The translations under genes were made by a program, and so were the position numbers. From Bog-756 sp963699345 (lineage in GTDB: Bacteria > Actinomycetota > Acidimicrobiia > Acidimicrobiales > RAAP-2): DNA of 64,000 bases. The stretch is from contig CAVOTL010000005.1 of assembly GCA_963699345.1 (NCBI GenBank), positions 1,860,001-1,924,000 of the forward strand, given 5' to 3'. The notes under the pieces are model-generated. The model saw only the letters and a list, made by a program, of their open reading frames with translations, searched no databases and was not told where the DNA came from. Below are positions 1-7,239 of the stretch, in pieces (positions within the stretch are counted from its first letter, which is position 1; each line of letters begins with the position of its first letter).

Positions 1-303
1 CATCGCGGGCCGGGAGCCGATCTCCCCGGACCCGGGCTGCGTGACTGGTTCCGAGCCGTCGGGCGGGTCGAGGGGACGGCCGCCGCCGCCTTCGACACCC
101 GGTCGGAGGGGCCCGAGATCGTGACCGGGCGGGCTTCGATGGGTATCGCCCGCCGGCTCCACCATTTCGGCTTCACGGAGGTGGCCGCCCCGCGCAGTTT
201 CCTGGTGACGCGGGACAACCAGCTGGTGGAGGGCGAGGCGGCGCGGGCCCGGCACTGGGCGGAGTCGGTCTTCGAATCGCTCCTGGCCGACGTGATGGGC
301 TGA
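1..303 (+). CDS. Flavodoxin-like domain protein, C-terminal part
   Basis: The reading frame is open from the window edge to a TGA at 301-303, giving 100 visible residues. The segment from about residue 30 (AFDTRSEG) through SMGIARRLHHFGF to the EGEAARARHW helix resembles the C-terminal half of short actinobacterial flavodoxin-domain proteins. In those, a variable loop is followed by 'GFT' and a closing helix with EGE-RAR-WA. The N-terminal FMN-binding loop lies outside the window, so cofactor binding cannot be checked. A role as a small flavin electron carrier is inferred from family resemblance only. Confidence 0.6.
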   Translation, partial: HRGPGADLPGPGLRDWFRAVGRVEGTAAAAFDTRSEGPEIVTGRASMGIARRLHHFGFTEVAAPRSFLVTRDNQLVEGEAARARHWAESVFESLLADVMG

Positions 304-340
304 TCCCGGGTGGGCCGCGGCCGTCACCGGCGGGGCGAGC

Positions 341-346
341 TACCGT
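341..346 (+). promoter_or_regulatory. -10-like element TACCGT
   Basis: TACCGT in the context GCTACCGTCG, 45 bases upstream of the SnoaL-like start. The same context recurs before other genes in this window (9250-9255 minus, 16523-16528, 42498-42503 minus, 52627-52632), which suggests a shared -10 element. No convincing -35 is visible. Confidence 0.4.
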
Positions 347-391
347 CGGTGGCGGGGTCCGTTCCGTGGGCCCGCCGGACAGGGGACAGCG

Positions 392-832
392 ATGATCGAG
401 GCCGTGGTCGAGCGGTGGCACCGCCACCTCCGAGGTGAGCTCCCGGGCGGGCTCGACGGCCTCCTGGACGACGACGTGGTGTTCTACTCACCGATCGTCC
501 ATACGCCCCAGGTGGGCAAAGCCGTCACCAGCCTCTACCTCCAGGCCGCGGCGGTCGCCCTCCCCGGCGAGGCGGCCGGCGGGGCGGGGTCGGACGCGGC
601 CGCGGCGAGCGGGGGGTTCCGCTACACGAAGCAGGTCCTGTCGGGTGACACCGCGGTCCTGGAGTTCGAGACCACCGTGGACGGGAGGTACGTCAACGGC
701 GTGGACATCATCCGGTGCAACGACGCCAGCCGGATCGTCGAGTTCCGGGTGATGGTCCGACCGCTCCAGGCCGTCGAGGCCGTGCACCGCCAGATGGCCC
801 GGACGTTTGAGGCCATGGGCCCCGGAGACTGA
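392..832 (+). CDS. SnoaL-like / NTF2-like fold protein
   Basis: A 146-residue protein with the layout of a SnoaL-like NTF2-fold domain: an N-terminal helix (MIEAVVERWHRHL), 'LLDDDVVFYSPIVHTP', and later strands including VLEFETTVDGRYVNGVDIIRC and IVEFRVMVRPLQAV. Such domains form cone-shaped pockets used by polyketide cyclases, isomerases or hydrolases, but the substrate cannot be read from sequence. The start ATG follows a purine-rich GGGGACA about 6 bases upstream. A GCTACCGT promoter-like element lies at 339-346. Confidence 0.7.
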   Translation: MIEAVVERWHRHLRGELPGGLDGLLDDDVVFYSPIVHTPQVGKAVTSLYLQAAAVALPGEAAGGAGSDAAAASGGFRYTKQVLSGDTAVLEFETTVDGRYVNGVDIIRCNDASRIVEFRVMVRPLQAVEAVHRQMARTFEAMGPGD

Positions 833-868
833 GGACCGGGGCGAGGGACGTCCGCGCCGACCCGGTCG

Positions 869-874
869 TACACT
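869..874 (+). promoter_or_regulatory. -10 hexamer TACACT of a leaderless gene
   Basis: TACACT ends exactly six bases before the GTG at 881. No ribosome binding site lies between them, so transcription would begin at or next to the start codon. Confidence 0.5.
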
Positions 875-880
875 CGGGAC

Positions 881-1222
881 GTGCAGTTCTACGGGAACGG
901 GGGCAACTCCTGGATCGCCATCGTGGCGGTGCTGGCCGTCCTCGGCCTGAGGATGCTCTCCACCCAGCGCCGACGCCACGGCGGTCGTCCCGGCGGCCCC
1001 GGGCCGGCACCCGGGGCCATGCGCGGGTTCACCTCGGGCGCCCCACCGGCGACCGGGCAGCCGGCCACCCCGGGATTCACGGGGACGGCACCGGGGTGGT
1101 TCGTCGACCCGTTCGTGCGTCACGAGCAGCGCTACTGGTCGGGCACGGCCTGGACCGAGCACGTCATGGACGGGGGAGCCCCGTCGCTCGACCCACCGCC
1201 CCCGCCGCGACCCGACGCCTGA
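881..1222 (+). CDS. DUF2510 domain membrane protein
   Basis: A 113-residue protein with one predicted membrane helix (about residues 10-26), a basic RRRHGGR stop-transfer, a proline/glycine-rich linker, and a C-terminal DUF2510 motif. The motif reads GWFVDPFVRHEQRYW followed by SGTAWTEHV, with the conserved aromatic residues and RYW...W core of this actinobacterial module. The function of DUF2510 is unknown; it is usually attached to membrane proteins. The GTG start is supported by the hexamer at 869-874 and by the membrane helix following directly. Confidence 0.75.
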   Translation: MQFYGNGGNSWIAIVAVLAVLGLRMLSTQRRRHGGRPGGPGPAPGAMRGFTSGAPPATGQPATPGFTGTAPGWFVDPFVRHEQRYWSGTAWTEHVMDGGAPSLDPPPPPRPDA

Positions 1223-1245
1223 CGTCCGGCGGCCGGGCCGTCAGG
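1218..1245. terminator. Possible bidirectional terminator hairpin
   Basis: CCTGACG (1218-1224) pairs with CGTCAGG (1239-1245), and further G/C pairing is possible in the loop. It spans the stop codons of two convergent genes. There is no U-tract, so support is modest. Confidence 0.35.
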
Positions 1246-1897
1246 ACGCCAGTGCGTAGACGCTGCCGGCGATGAGCCAGAGGCCGACGATCCCCGAGAG
1301 CGCGACGATGACCTGGTCGGTGTGACCGGTGATCCACGACCGCACCCTGGCCAGCAGCTCCCTGGTCGCTTCCGGTCTGGCCCAGGCGTAGATCTCCGCG
1401 GCGAGGTACGTGGCCGTCGACAACAGGCAGAAGAGCACGAGGGCGAGCGAGCTCTCGAACGAATTCAGCTCGGCGTCGACGATGACCGCGACACCGGCCG
1501 CCACCAGGCCCCACGGCTGGACCAGGGGGCCGAGGACGAAGGCGAACCACTTCGACATGTTGTCGACGCCGGTCTGCCACTTCGGCGGGTCCTTGGGCTT
1601 CTTGGGCGTGCCGATGCGGTGCCAACGCCGCACGGCGACGACGAGGAGCACCCCGCCGACCAGGATCTTGACCGCCAGGGCGGCGGTGGACGGCGCCGTA
1701 TCCGGCCTGGGCGCATTATCCCCCGTCGCCGCCAGCGTGATGGCCACCATGACGGCCAACGACAGGATCCACCCGCTGATGAAGCACGCCGCCTTGGCCA
1801 CGCCGCCCTCGGATGCCAGCACCACCGCGAAGGCGGTGAAGGGGATGGGCTCGAGGGTGATGGCCAGGGCGATGACGACGAGGTTGAGGACGAGCAT
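1241..1897 (-). CDS. GAP/Sap-family multi-pass membrane protein
   Basis: A 218-residue, very hydrophobic protein of the GAP (Sap, sulfolipid-addressing) family. Helices are visible at LNLVVIALAITLEPIPFTAFAV, in the AACFISGW region, AALAVKILVGGVLL, LGPLVQPWG, ALVLFCLLSTATYLA and the C-terminal IVGLWLIAGSVY. The 'EPIPF' near the N-terminus and a basic central loop (GTPKKPKDPPKWQ) fit the family. Mycobacterial relatives sit beside lipid-export genes, so a role in small-molecule or lipid export is inferred only. The ATG at 1897 was chosen because a GGTGGGA-like site precedes it and the first helix begins immediately. Confidence 0.7.
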   Translation of the reverse strand: MLVLNLVVIALAITLEPIPFTAFAVVLASEGGVAKAACFISGWILSLAVMVAITLAATGDNAPRPDTAPSTAALAVKILVGGVLLVVAVRRWHRIGTPKKPKDPPKWQTGVDNMSKWFAFVLGPLVQPWGLVAAGVAVIVDAELNSFESSLALVLFCLLSTATYLAAEIYAWARPEATRELLARVRSWITGHTDQVIVALSGIVGLWLIAGSVYALAS

Positions 1898-2020
1898 CAG
1901 CCATCCCACCCCGCATGTCGAACGGTGTCCATCGCTCCCACCCGGCGCCCGACGTCGGTGTCGGCCGCCCCCGTCTCCCGCCGCCGGCCCGGACCGTCGG
2001 TGCCGGGTGGACGGCGGGAT

Positions 2021-2026
2021 TACGGT
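2021..2026 (+). promoter_or_regulatory. -10 hexamer TACGGT of a leaderless gene
   Basis: TACGGT lies six bases before the ATG at 2033. On the opposite strand the same bases read GCTACCGT, so the site could also serve the minus-strand GAP-family gene that starts at 1897. Confidence 0.5.
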
Positions 2027-2032
2027 AGCGCC

Positions 2033-2491
2033 ATGGCGGACCGGGTGAGCGTGACCACGGAGATCCCGGCCTCGGCCGACGTGGTCTACGCCATGGTGGC
2101 CGACCTCCCGAGGATGGGTGAGTGGTCCCCGGAGAACGACGGGGCCTCCTGGCGCGAGGGCGCCACCGGAGCGGCTCCCGGTGTCCGGTTCCAGGGCGTG
2201 AACTCCGCCGGCCGGAAACGTTGGTCCACGGCGGGGGTGGTGGTCGAGGCGGTCCCCGGGCGGGTCCTCTCCTTCCGGGTGACGACCCTGGGCCTGAAGG
2301 TCGCCCTCTGGACCTACCGGTTCGAGGCGACCCCGTCGGGTTGCGCCGTGACCGAGACGTGGGACGACGAGCGGGGGGCGCTGGTGACCTTCCTCGGCCG
2401 GGTGGTGACCGGCGTCGGGGACCGGGTGGCCCACAACCGCGCCGGGATGGAGGAGACCCTCCGCAACCTCCGCGCGGCGGCCGGGGGCTGA
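2033..2491 (+). CDS. SRPBCC-family (START-like) protein
   Basis: A 152-residue single-domain protein of the SRPBCC/polyketide-cyclase superfamily. It opens with the family pattern 'VSVTTEIPASADVVYAMVADLPRMGEWSP', then alternating strands (GVRFQGVN, VVVEAVPGRVLSFRV, WTYRFEATPSGCAVTETW) and ends in a long amphipathic helix (MEETLRNLRAAAGG). The fold makes a hydrophobic cavity for lipids or aromatic compounds; the ligand is unknown. The ATG matches the family N-terminus. The gene is convergent with the amidase, with a gap of 10 bases. Confidence 0.8.
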   Translation: MADRVSVTTEIPASADVVYAMVADLPRMGEWSPENDGASWREGATGAAPGVRFQGVNSAGRKRWSTAGVVVEAVPGRVLSFRVTTLGLKVALWTYRFEATPSGCAVTETWDDERGALVTFLGRVVTGVGDRVAHNRAGMEETLRNLRAAAGG

Positions 2492-2501
2492 CCGGGAGGG
2501 T

Positions 2502-3978
2502 TCAACCCCGACCGGGCGCCCGCCACCCCGGGCGGGGGAGCGGTGCGGTCGCCGCCACCACCGCCTCGACCCGGGACGCGGCGGCCAGCAGTGTCCACTC
2601 CTCGCCCGGCCGGCCGATCATGGCCATGCCGACCGGTAGTCCGTGGACGAGTCCCACCGGCACGCTGACGATGGGCCACCCGGCGATGGCGGCGGGGGTG
2701 GTGATCCAGCTCGAGACGGCCCCGCCGTGGCCGCCGACCACCAGGTCGCTCTTCCACGCCGGCCCGTAGGCGGCCGCCACCAGTACGTCGGCGCCGTCGA
2801 GAGCGGGCCCGAGGCAGGTCTCCTCCGCCCACGCCCGGTTCCGGGACCGGGCCCCGGCGTACGCCTCGCCGGCCCGGCCTCCGGTGCCGAGGGCCTGGAC
2901 GAAGAGCTCGTGGCCGAACCACGGGAGCTCGACGTCGGCGTGGCTCCGCTCGTGGGCCACCACCTCGGCCAGCGAGCGCACGCCTTCGCCTGGACGGGCT
3001 TCCAGGTAGGCGCCGAAGTCGTCCACCAACTCGGCCAGGAGGACGGCGAACTCGTCGTTGAGGACCTCGGGCCCGGGCACAGCCACCTCGCGGTCCACCA
3101 CCGGCTCACCGGCGGCGCGGAGGGCCTCGACGACTTCGGCGACCACGCGGTCGGTCGGAGGATGACCGGTGCGCCAGGTGCTGGCGCCCACCAGCCGGGG
3201 TGACGGCCCGTCGAGGTCGACCGGATCCACACCGGCCAGGACGGCGAAGAGCCGGGCCACGTCGGACACCTGGCGGCCGATGGGGCCCGGACTGTCCTGG
3301 CTGGCACTGATCGGCACGATCCCGGTGGTCGGCACGGCACCGACCGTCGGCTTCAGTCCGACCACCCCGTTCAAGGAGGCCGGGCACACGATGGACCCGT
3401 CCGTCTCGGTGCCGACGGCGAGGGGTGCGTAGCCGGCGGCCACCGCCGCGCCGGACCCCGACGACGAGCCACCGGCGCTGCGGTCGAGCGCCCACGGATT
3501 CCCCACGAGTCCCCCGGTGGCCGACCATCCGCTGGTCGAGTGGGCCGAGCGGATGTTGGCCCACTCGGACAGGTTGGTGCTGCCCACCACCACGGCTCCG
3601 GCGGCGCGCGAACCGCGAAACGAGCGGCGCGTCGGTCGCCGGCCGGCCGAGGAGCGACGTCGATCCCGCCACGCCCGGTAGGCCGGTGACCTCAATGTTG
3701 TCCTTCACCAGGACGGGCACCCCGTGGAGCGGACCCCGCACGTCCCCCCGGGACCGCTCGACGTCCCGTCCGGCCGCCACCTGACGGGCGTCGTCGGCGA
3801 GGGCGGCCACCGCCCGGAGGCCGATCGGTCCCGCTGGGTCGTCGACGACGCCGATGCGGTCGAGCAGGGCCTCGACCGTCCCGGCACTGGACCGGGAACC
3901 GTCAGCGAAGCCGTCCAGGAGCGCGTCGACGCCGAGGTAGGCGATGTCCTGGGTGGGCGGGTGCGGATCGACGGCCAT
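2502..3978 (-). CDS. Amidase (amidase signature family), frameshifted
   Basis: The two halves lie in different frames. The N-terminal half (from ATG 3978) carries GPLHGVPVLVKDNIEV with the catalytic lysine and runs to DAPLVSRF. The C-terminal half resumes with RAAGAVVVGSTNLSEWAN, the GGSSSGSGAAVAAG loop (cis-serine) and TDGSIVCPASLNGVVGLKPT (serine nucleophile). One extra base near 3607-3611 separates them; without it the reading is S-R-L/F-R-A-A-G. Family members hydrolyse amides, and the GatA-like pattern does not fix the substrate. With every motif intact on both sides, a sequence error is as likely as a true pseudogene. Confidence 0.75.
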
Positions 3979-3984
3979 AGCAGC

Positions 3985-3990
3985 AGGGTA
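3985..3990 (-). promoter_or_regulatory. -10 hexamer TACCCT of a leaderless gene
   Basis: Read on the minus strand, TACCCT is followed by six bases (GCTGCT) and then the amidase ATG at 3978. Confidence 0.45.
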
Positions 3991-4069
3991 GACAACGCCC
4001 GGGTCGACCGACACGGGGCGGGCCGGGGTGTCGACCCCGAGCGGCTCCGGGCCGCATAGGTTTTCCGGC

Positions 4070-5713
4070 ATGCGCTCCCGGTCGATCCTCGTCGGTGTCC
4101 TGCTCCTCCTGGTTCCGGTCGGTGGGTTGGTGGGGGGGACGTCCGCCGGGGCCACCGGGTCCAGCCCGACGACGTGCGGCGGAACCGTTTCGTCCCCCCA
4201 GGTCCTGGCCGGCGGCACCTACGGCTCGCTGACGGTCACCGGTGTGTGCGACCTCCGGGCGGGCCAGGTCGTCGTCGAGGGCAACCTGTCGGTCGCCCCC
4301 GGTGCCGCCCTGGTGAGCGCCTGGGCGCTCGACGACGGCGTGACGGGCACGTCGTCGGGACTGCGTGTCGACGGCGATCTGACGGCCGCGTCCGGCTCGT
4401 CACTCATCCTCGGCTGTGAGCCGACGAACTTCCCCTGCTTCGATGACCCGACGGGAGAGGCGGTGGCCTCGGTCGCGGGCACGCTGACGGCCACCGATCC
4501 GCTGGGGGTCATCCTGCACCAGGCGTCGGTGTCGCAGAGTCTGCAGGTGGCCGGCGGCGGCGGCGGTCGGACGTGCGCCGCGTCACCCACCAACGTCTTC
4601 TCCACCGTTCCGGGGAACGGAGGCGTGGTCTACAGCGACATCGAGGACATCTCGGTCGGCGGCGACCTGTCGGTCACCGGTCTCGCCACGTGCTGGTTCG
4701 GAGCCCTGCGCAACACGGTCGGCGGGAGCGCGACGTTCTCGGCCATCGACCTGGCCGATCCCGACGGCAACGAGATCGTCAACAATCGCTCGGTCGGCGG
4801 CAACCTGATCTGCGAGGACGACTCCCCCGCGGTCCAGTTCGGCGACTCGGGCCAGTCGACGGCCACACCCGTGGGCGGGTACGCCACCGGCCAGTGCGCG
4901 TTCAACCGCCGGATCCTCTACGGGAGCTTCACGCCCCCTCTCTATCTGCCGGTCGCCGTCCCCGCCCCGGGCAGCGGTGGATACTGGCTCGTCGCCTCCG
5001 ACGGGGGGATCTTCAGCTACGGGCGGCCGTTCTACGGCTCCGCGGCGGGTTCGCCGGGCGGGACCGCGGCCATGGCCGCCACGCCGGGGGGGTCCGGCTA
5101 CCAACTCGCCAGCCCGACCGGCACGGTGACCGCCTTCGGACCGCGGCCGGCCTGCTCGGGCCTGATCCCGGCGCCCAACCGGCCGGTCGTGGGGATGGCG
5201 GCGGTGCCCAACGGCGGCGGCTGTTGGACGGTCGCCTCCGACGGCGGCATCTTCACCTACGGCAGTGCCCCGTTCTACGGCTCGGCCGGGGCGATCCCCT
5301 TGAACCGACCGGTGGTGGGCATGGCCCCGGCCCCGGGGGGTGACGGCTACTGGCTGGTCGCCGCCGACGGCGGCATCTTCTCCTACGGGCCCGGGGCCGG
5401 GTTCCACGGCTCGATGGGCGGCCAGCACCTCAACGCGCCGATCGTGGGTATGGCGGCGGATCCGGCCACCGGGGGCTACTGGCTGGTGGCATCCGACGGC
5501 GGCATCTTCTCCTTCGGTGCCCCGTTCCTCGGCTCGATGGGCGGCCAACACCTCAACGCGCCCGTCGTCGGGATGGCCGCCGCCCCGGACGGGAACGGCT
5601 ACTACCTGGTCGCCGCCGACGGCGGCATCTTCGCCTTCGGGAGCGCCACTTTCCAGGGGTCGGCCGGATCGATCCGCCTGGTCGAGCCAATCGTCGGGAT
5701 GGCGGTGGGCTGA
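4070..5713 (+). CDS. Exported protein with C-terminal YWLVASDGG repeats
   Basis: A 547-residue protein. A signal peptide (MRSRSILVGVLLLLVPVGG, cleavage near AGATG) leads to a cysteine-containing region of about 260 residues rich in short beta strands ('GSLTVTGVCDL', 'VVVEGNLSVAPGAALVSAW', 'GGDLSVTGLATC'), resembling a beta-helix. From about residue 300 there are six repeats of about 42 residues, such as GYWLVASDGGIFSFG followed by FxGSMGGQHLNAPVVGMA. A six-bladed propeller is a reasonable inference. The same module ends the gene at 7240-9210. Probably secreted or cell-surface; ligand unknown. TAGGTT at 4057-4062 supports the ATG at 4070 over the upstream GTG at 4028. Confidence 0.75.
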   Translation: MRSRSILVGVLLLLVPVGGLVGGTSAGATGSSPTTCGGTVSSPQVLAGGTYGSLTVTGVCDLRAGQVVVEGNLSVAPGAALVSAWALDDGVTGTSSGLRVDGDLTAASGSSLILGCEPTNFPCFDDPTGEAVASVAGTLTATDPLGVILHQASVSQSLQVAGGGGGRTCAASPTNVFSTVPGNGGVVYSDIEDISVGGDLSVTGLATCWFGALRNTVGGSATFSAIDLADPDGNEIVNNRSVGGNLICEDDSPAVQFGDSGQSTATPVGGYATGQCAFNRRILYGSFTPPLYLPVAVPAPGSGGYWLVASDGGIFSYGRPFYGSAAGSPGGTAAMAATPGGSGYQLASPTGTVTAFGPRPACSGLIPAPNRPVVGMAAVPNGGGCWTVASDGGIFTYGSAPFYGSAGAIPLNRPVVGMAPAPGGDGYWLVAADGGIFSYGPGAGFHGSMGGQHLNAPIVGMAADPATGGYWLVASDGGIFSFGAPFLGSMGGQHLNAPVVGMAAAPDGNGYYLVAADGGIFAFGSATFQGSAGSIRLVEPIVGMAVG

Positions 5714-5840
5714 CCCCCGGGGTCGGCGTCGCCCCCGCGGCGGACCTGACGTCGGCCGTGGCACCGGGCAGACTGCAGTCCGTCCACGGGTCGGTACCTC
5801 CCCGCCCGACGGAACGGAACCAGGAGCAGAGGAGCACGCG

Positions 5841-7166
5841 GTGGAGCACGGACTGGACACGGACGTCCTGGTGGTGGTGTCCGCCTGCGTCCTGGTGTGG
5901 ACCCTCGTGTCGGGCCTCGTCGGGCGCTGGTCGATCAGCGCTCCCATCGCCTTCGTCGCCCTCGGGCTGATGGCGACCCACGGCCCGGTGCACCTGATCA
6001 CCCTCAACCCCCACTCGTCGACCATCCTGTCCCTGGCCGAGGTGACCCTGGCGCTGGTGCTGTTCACCGACGCCTCGCGGGTCAACATCCACCAGCTCCG
6101 CCAGGACATCGGTCTTCCGGTGCGGCTGTTGGCCATCGGCCTCCCCCTGACCATCGGGTTCGGGACCGCCGCGGCCTTCGGGGTGCTGCCCGGGGTGGGC
6201 ATCTGGGTGGCCGCCACGGTGGGGGCCATCGTCGCCCCCACCGACGCCGCGCTCGGGGCGACGGTCATGGAGGACCCTCGCATCCCCGGCCGGATCCGCC
6301 GGTTGCTCAACGTGGAGAGCGGTCTCAACGACGGCATCGCCACCCCCTTCGTCAACCTCTTCCTGGTCGGGGCCGTCTCGACCGAGTCGGCCCACGTGGC
6401 CGAGCTGGGAAAGGCGGTGCGCGAGCTGGTGGTCGGCGTCGGCGTGGGGGTCGGCTTCGGTCTGGTCGGTGGGTGGCTGCTGGTCCGGGCCATCGCCGCG
6501 GGGTGGAGCGCGACGGGCTTCCGGCCCCTGGCCTCCCTGGGCCTGGCCCTCCTCGCCTACGGCGGGTCACTGCAGGTGGACGGCAACGGTTTCGTGGCGG
6601 CGTTCGTGGCCGGCATGTGCTTCGGCAGCGTGGTGCGGGACAACCTCGAGGAGATCGTGCTGTTCGCCGAGCGGGCGGGAGGACTGCTCGGACTGTTGGT
6701 GTGGCTCCTCTTCGGGGCCGTGATGGTGGTGCCGGGCTTCGAGGCCGCCCCATGGCAGGACTACGTCTTCGCCGTCCTGGCCCTGACCGTGCTCCGGATG
6801 GTCCCCGTGGCGCTGTCGCTGATCGGATCGGGGCTCGACCGGGCCACGGTGGCCCTGGTCGGGTGGTTCGGGCCGCGTGGCCTCGCCTCGGTGGTGTTCG
6901 GTCTCATCGCCTACGACTCCCTGGACCACCAGGCCGCCCACGACGTGCTCGGACTCGTGGTGGTCACCGTGACCCTGAGCGTCCTGCTCCACGGACTGAC
7001 GGCGGGACCCCTCGCCTCCCGGTACGCGACGTTCGCCTCCACCCTGGTCGAGCGCCGGGCCGAGCACCGGGAGACCGCCCCGTTCCGCACGTGCCCGGAC
7101 CTCGAGTTCCGCACGGTGTCCGGGTCACCGTCCCCACGCGGCGCGGAGCACGGGGACACCCCCTGA
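5841..7166 (+). CDS. Na+/H+ antiporter, CPA1 (NhaP-type) family
   Basis: A 441-residue cation:proton antiporter with about 12 membrane helices. Recognisable family segments are ALVLFTDASRVN, VGAIVAPTDAALGA (the ion-binding PTD motif), IRRLLNVESGLNDGIATPF (ND motif) and GWFGPRGLASVVFGLI near the C-terminus. These match the NhaP/CPA1 core, which exchanges cytoplasmic Na+ or K+ for protons. The GTG start is favoured by AGAGGAG at 5828-5834 and by the first helix beginning within ten residues. The gene sits between two exported repeat-protein genes without obvious functional linkage. Confidence 0.9.
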   Translation: MEHGLDTDVLVVVSACVLVWTLVSGLVGRWSISAPIAFVALGLMATHGPVHLITLNPHSSTILSLAEVTLALVLFTDASRVNIHQLRQDIGLPVRLLAIGLPLTIGFGTAAAFGVLPGVGIWVAATVGAIVAPTDAALGATVMEDPRIPGRIRRLLNVESGLNDGIATPFVNLFLVGAVSTESAHVAELGKAVRELVVGVGVGVGFGLVGGWLLVRAIAAGWSATGFRPLASLGLALLAYGGSLQVDGNGFVAAFVAGMCFGSVVRDNLEEIVLFAERAGGLLGLLVWLLFGAVMVVPGFEAAPWQDYVFAVLALTVLRMVPVALSLIGSGLDRATVALVGWFGPRGLASVVFGLIAYDSLDHQAAHDVLGLVVVTVTLSVLLHGLTAGPLASRYATFASTLVERRAEHRETAPFRTCPDLEFRTVSGSPSPRGAEHGDTP

Positions 7167-7171
7167 CGATC

Positions 7172-7187
7172 GGCCACCTGGGTGGCC
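7172..7187. terminator. Possible short terminator hairpin
   Basis: GGCCACC and GGTGGCC form a compact GC-only hairpin between the convergent antiporter and repeat-protein genes. There is no U-tract. Confidence 0.3.
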
Positions 7188-7239
7188 CGTCGCCGCTGGT
7201 GACGTCACCGAGGAGGGGACCCCTCGAGGGCGACGCAGC

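Noticed and set aside
4583..6493. A 636-codon minus-strand frame opposite the repeat protein and antiporter
   Set aside because: The sense genes have a signal peptide, repeats and antiporter motifs; the antisense translation is Arg/Pro-rich without domains.
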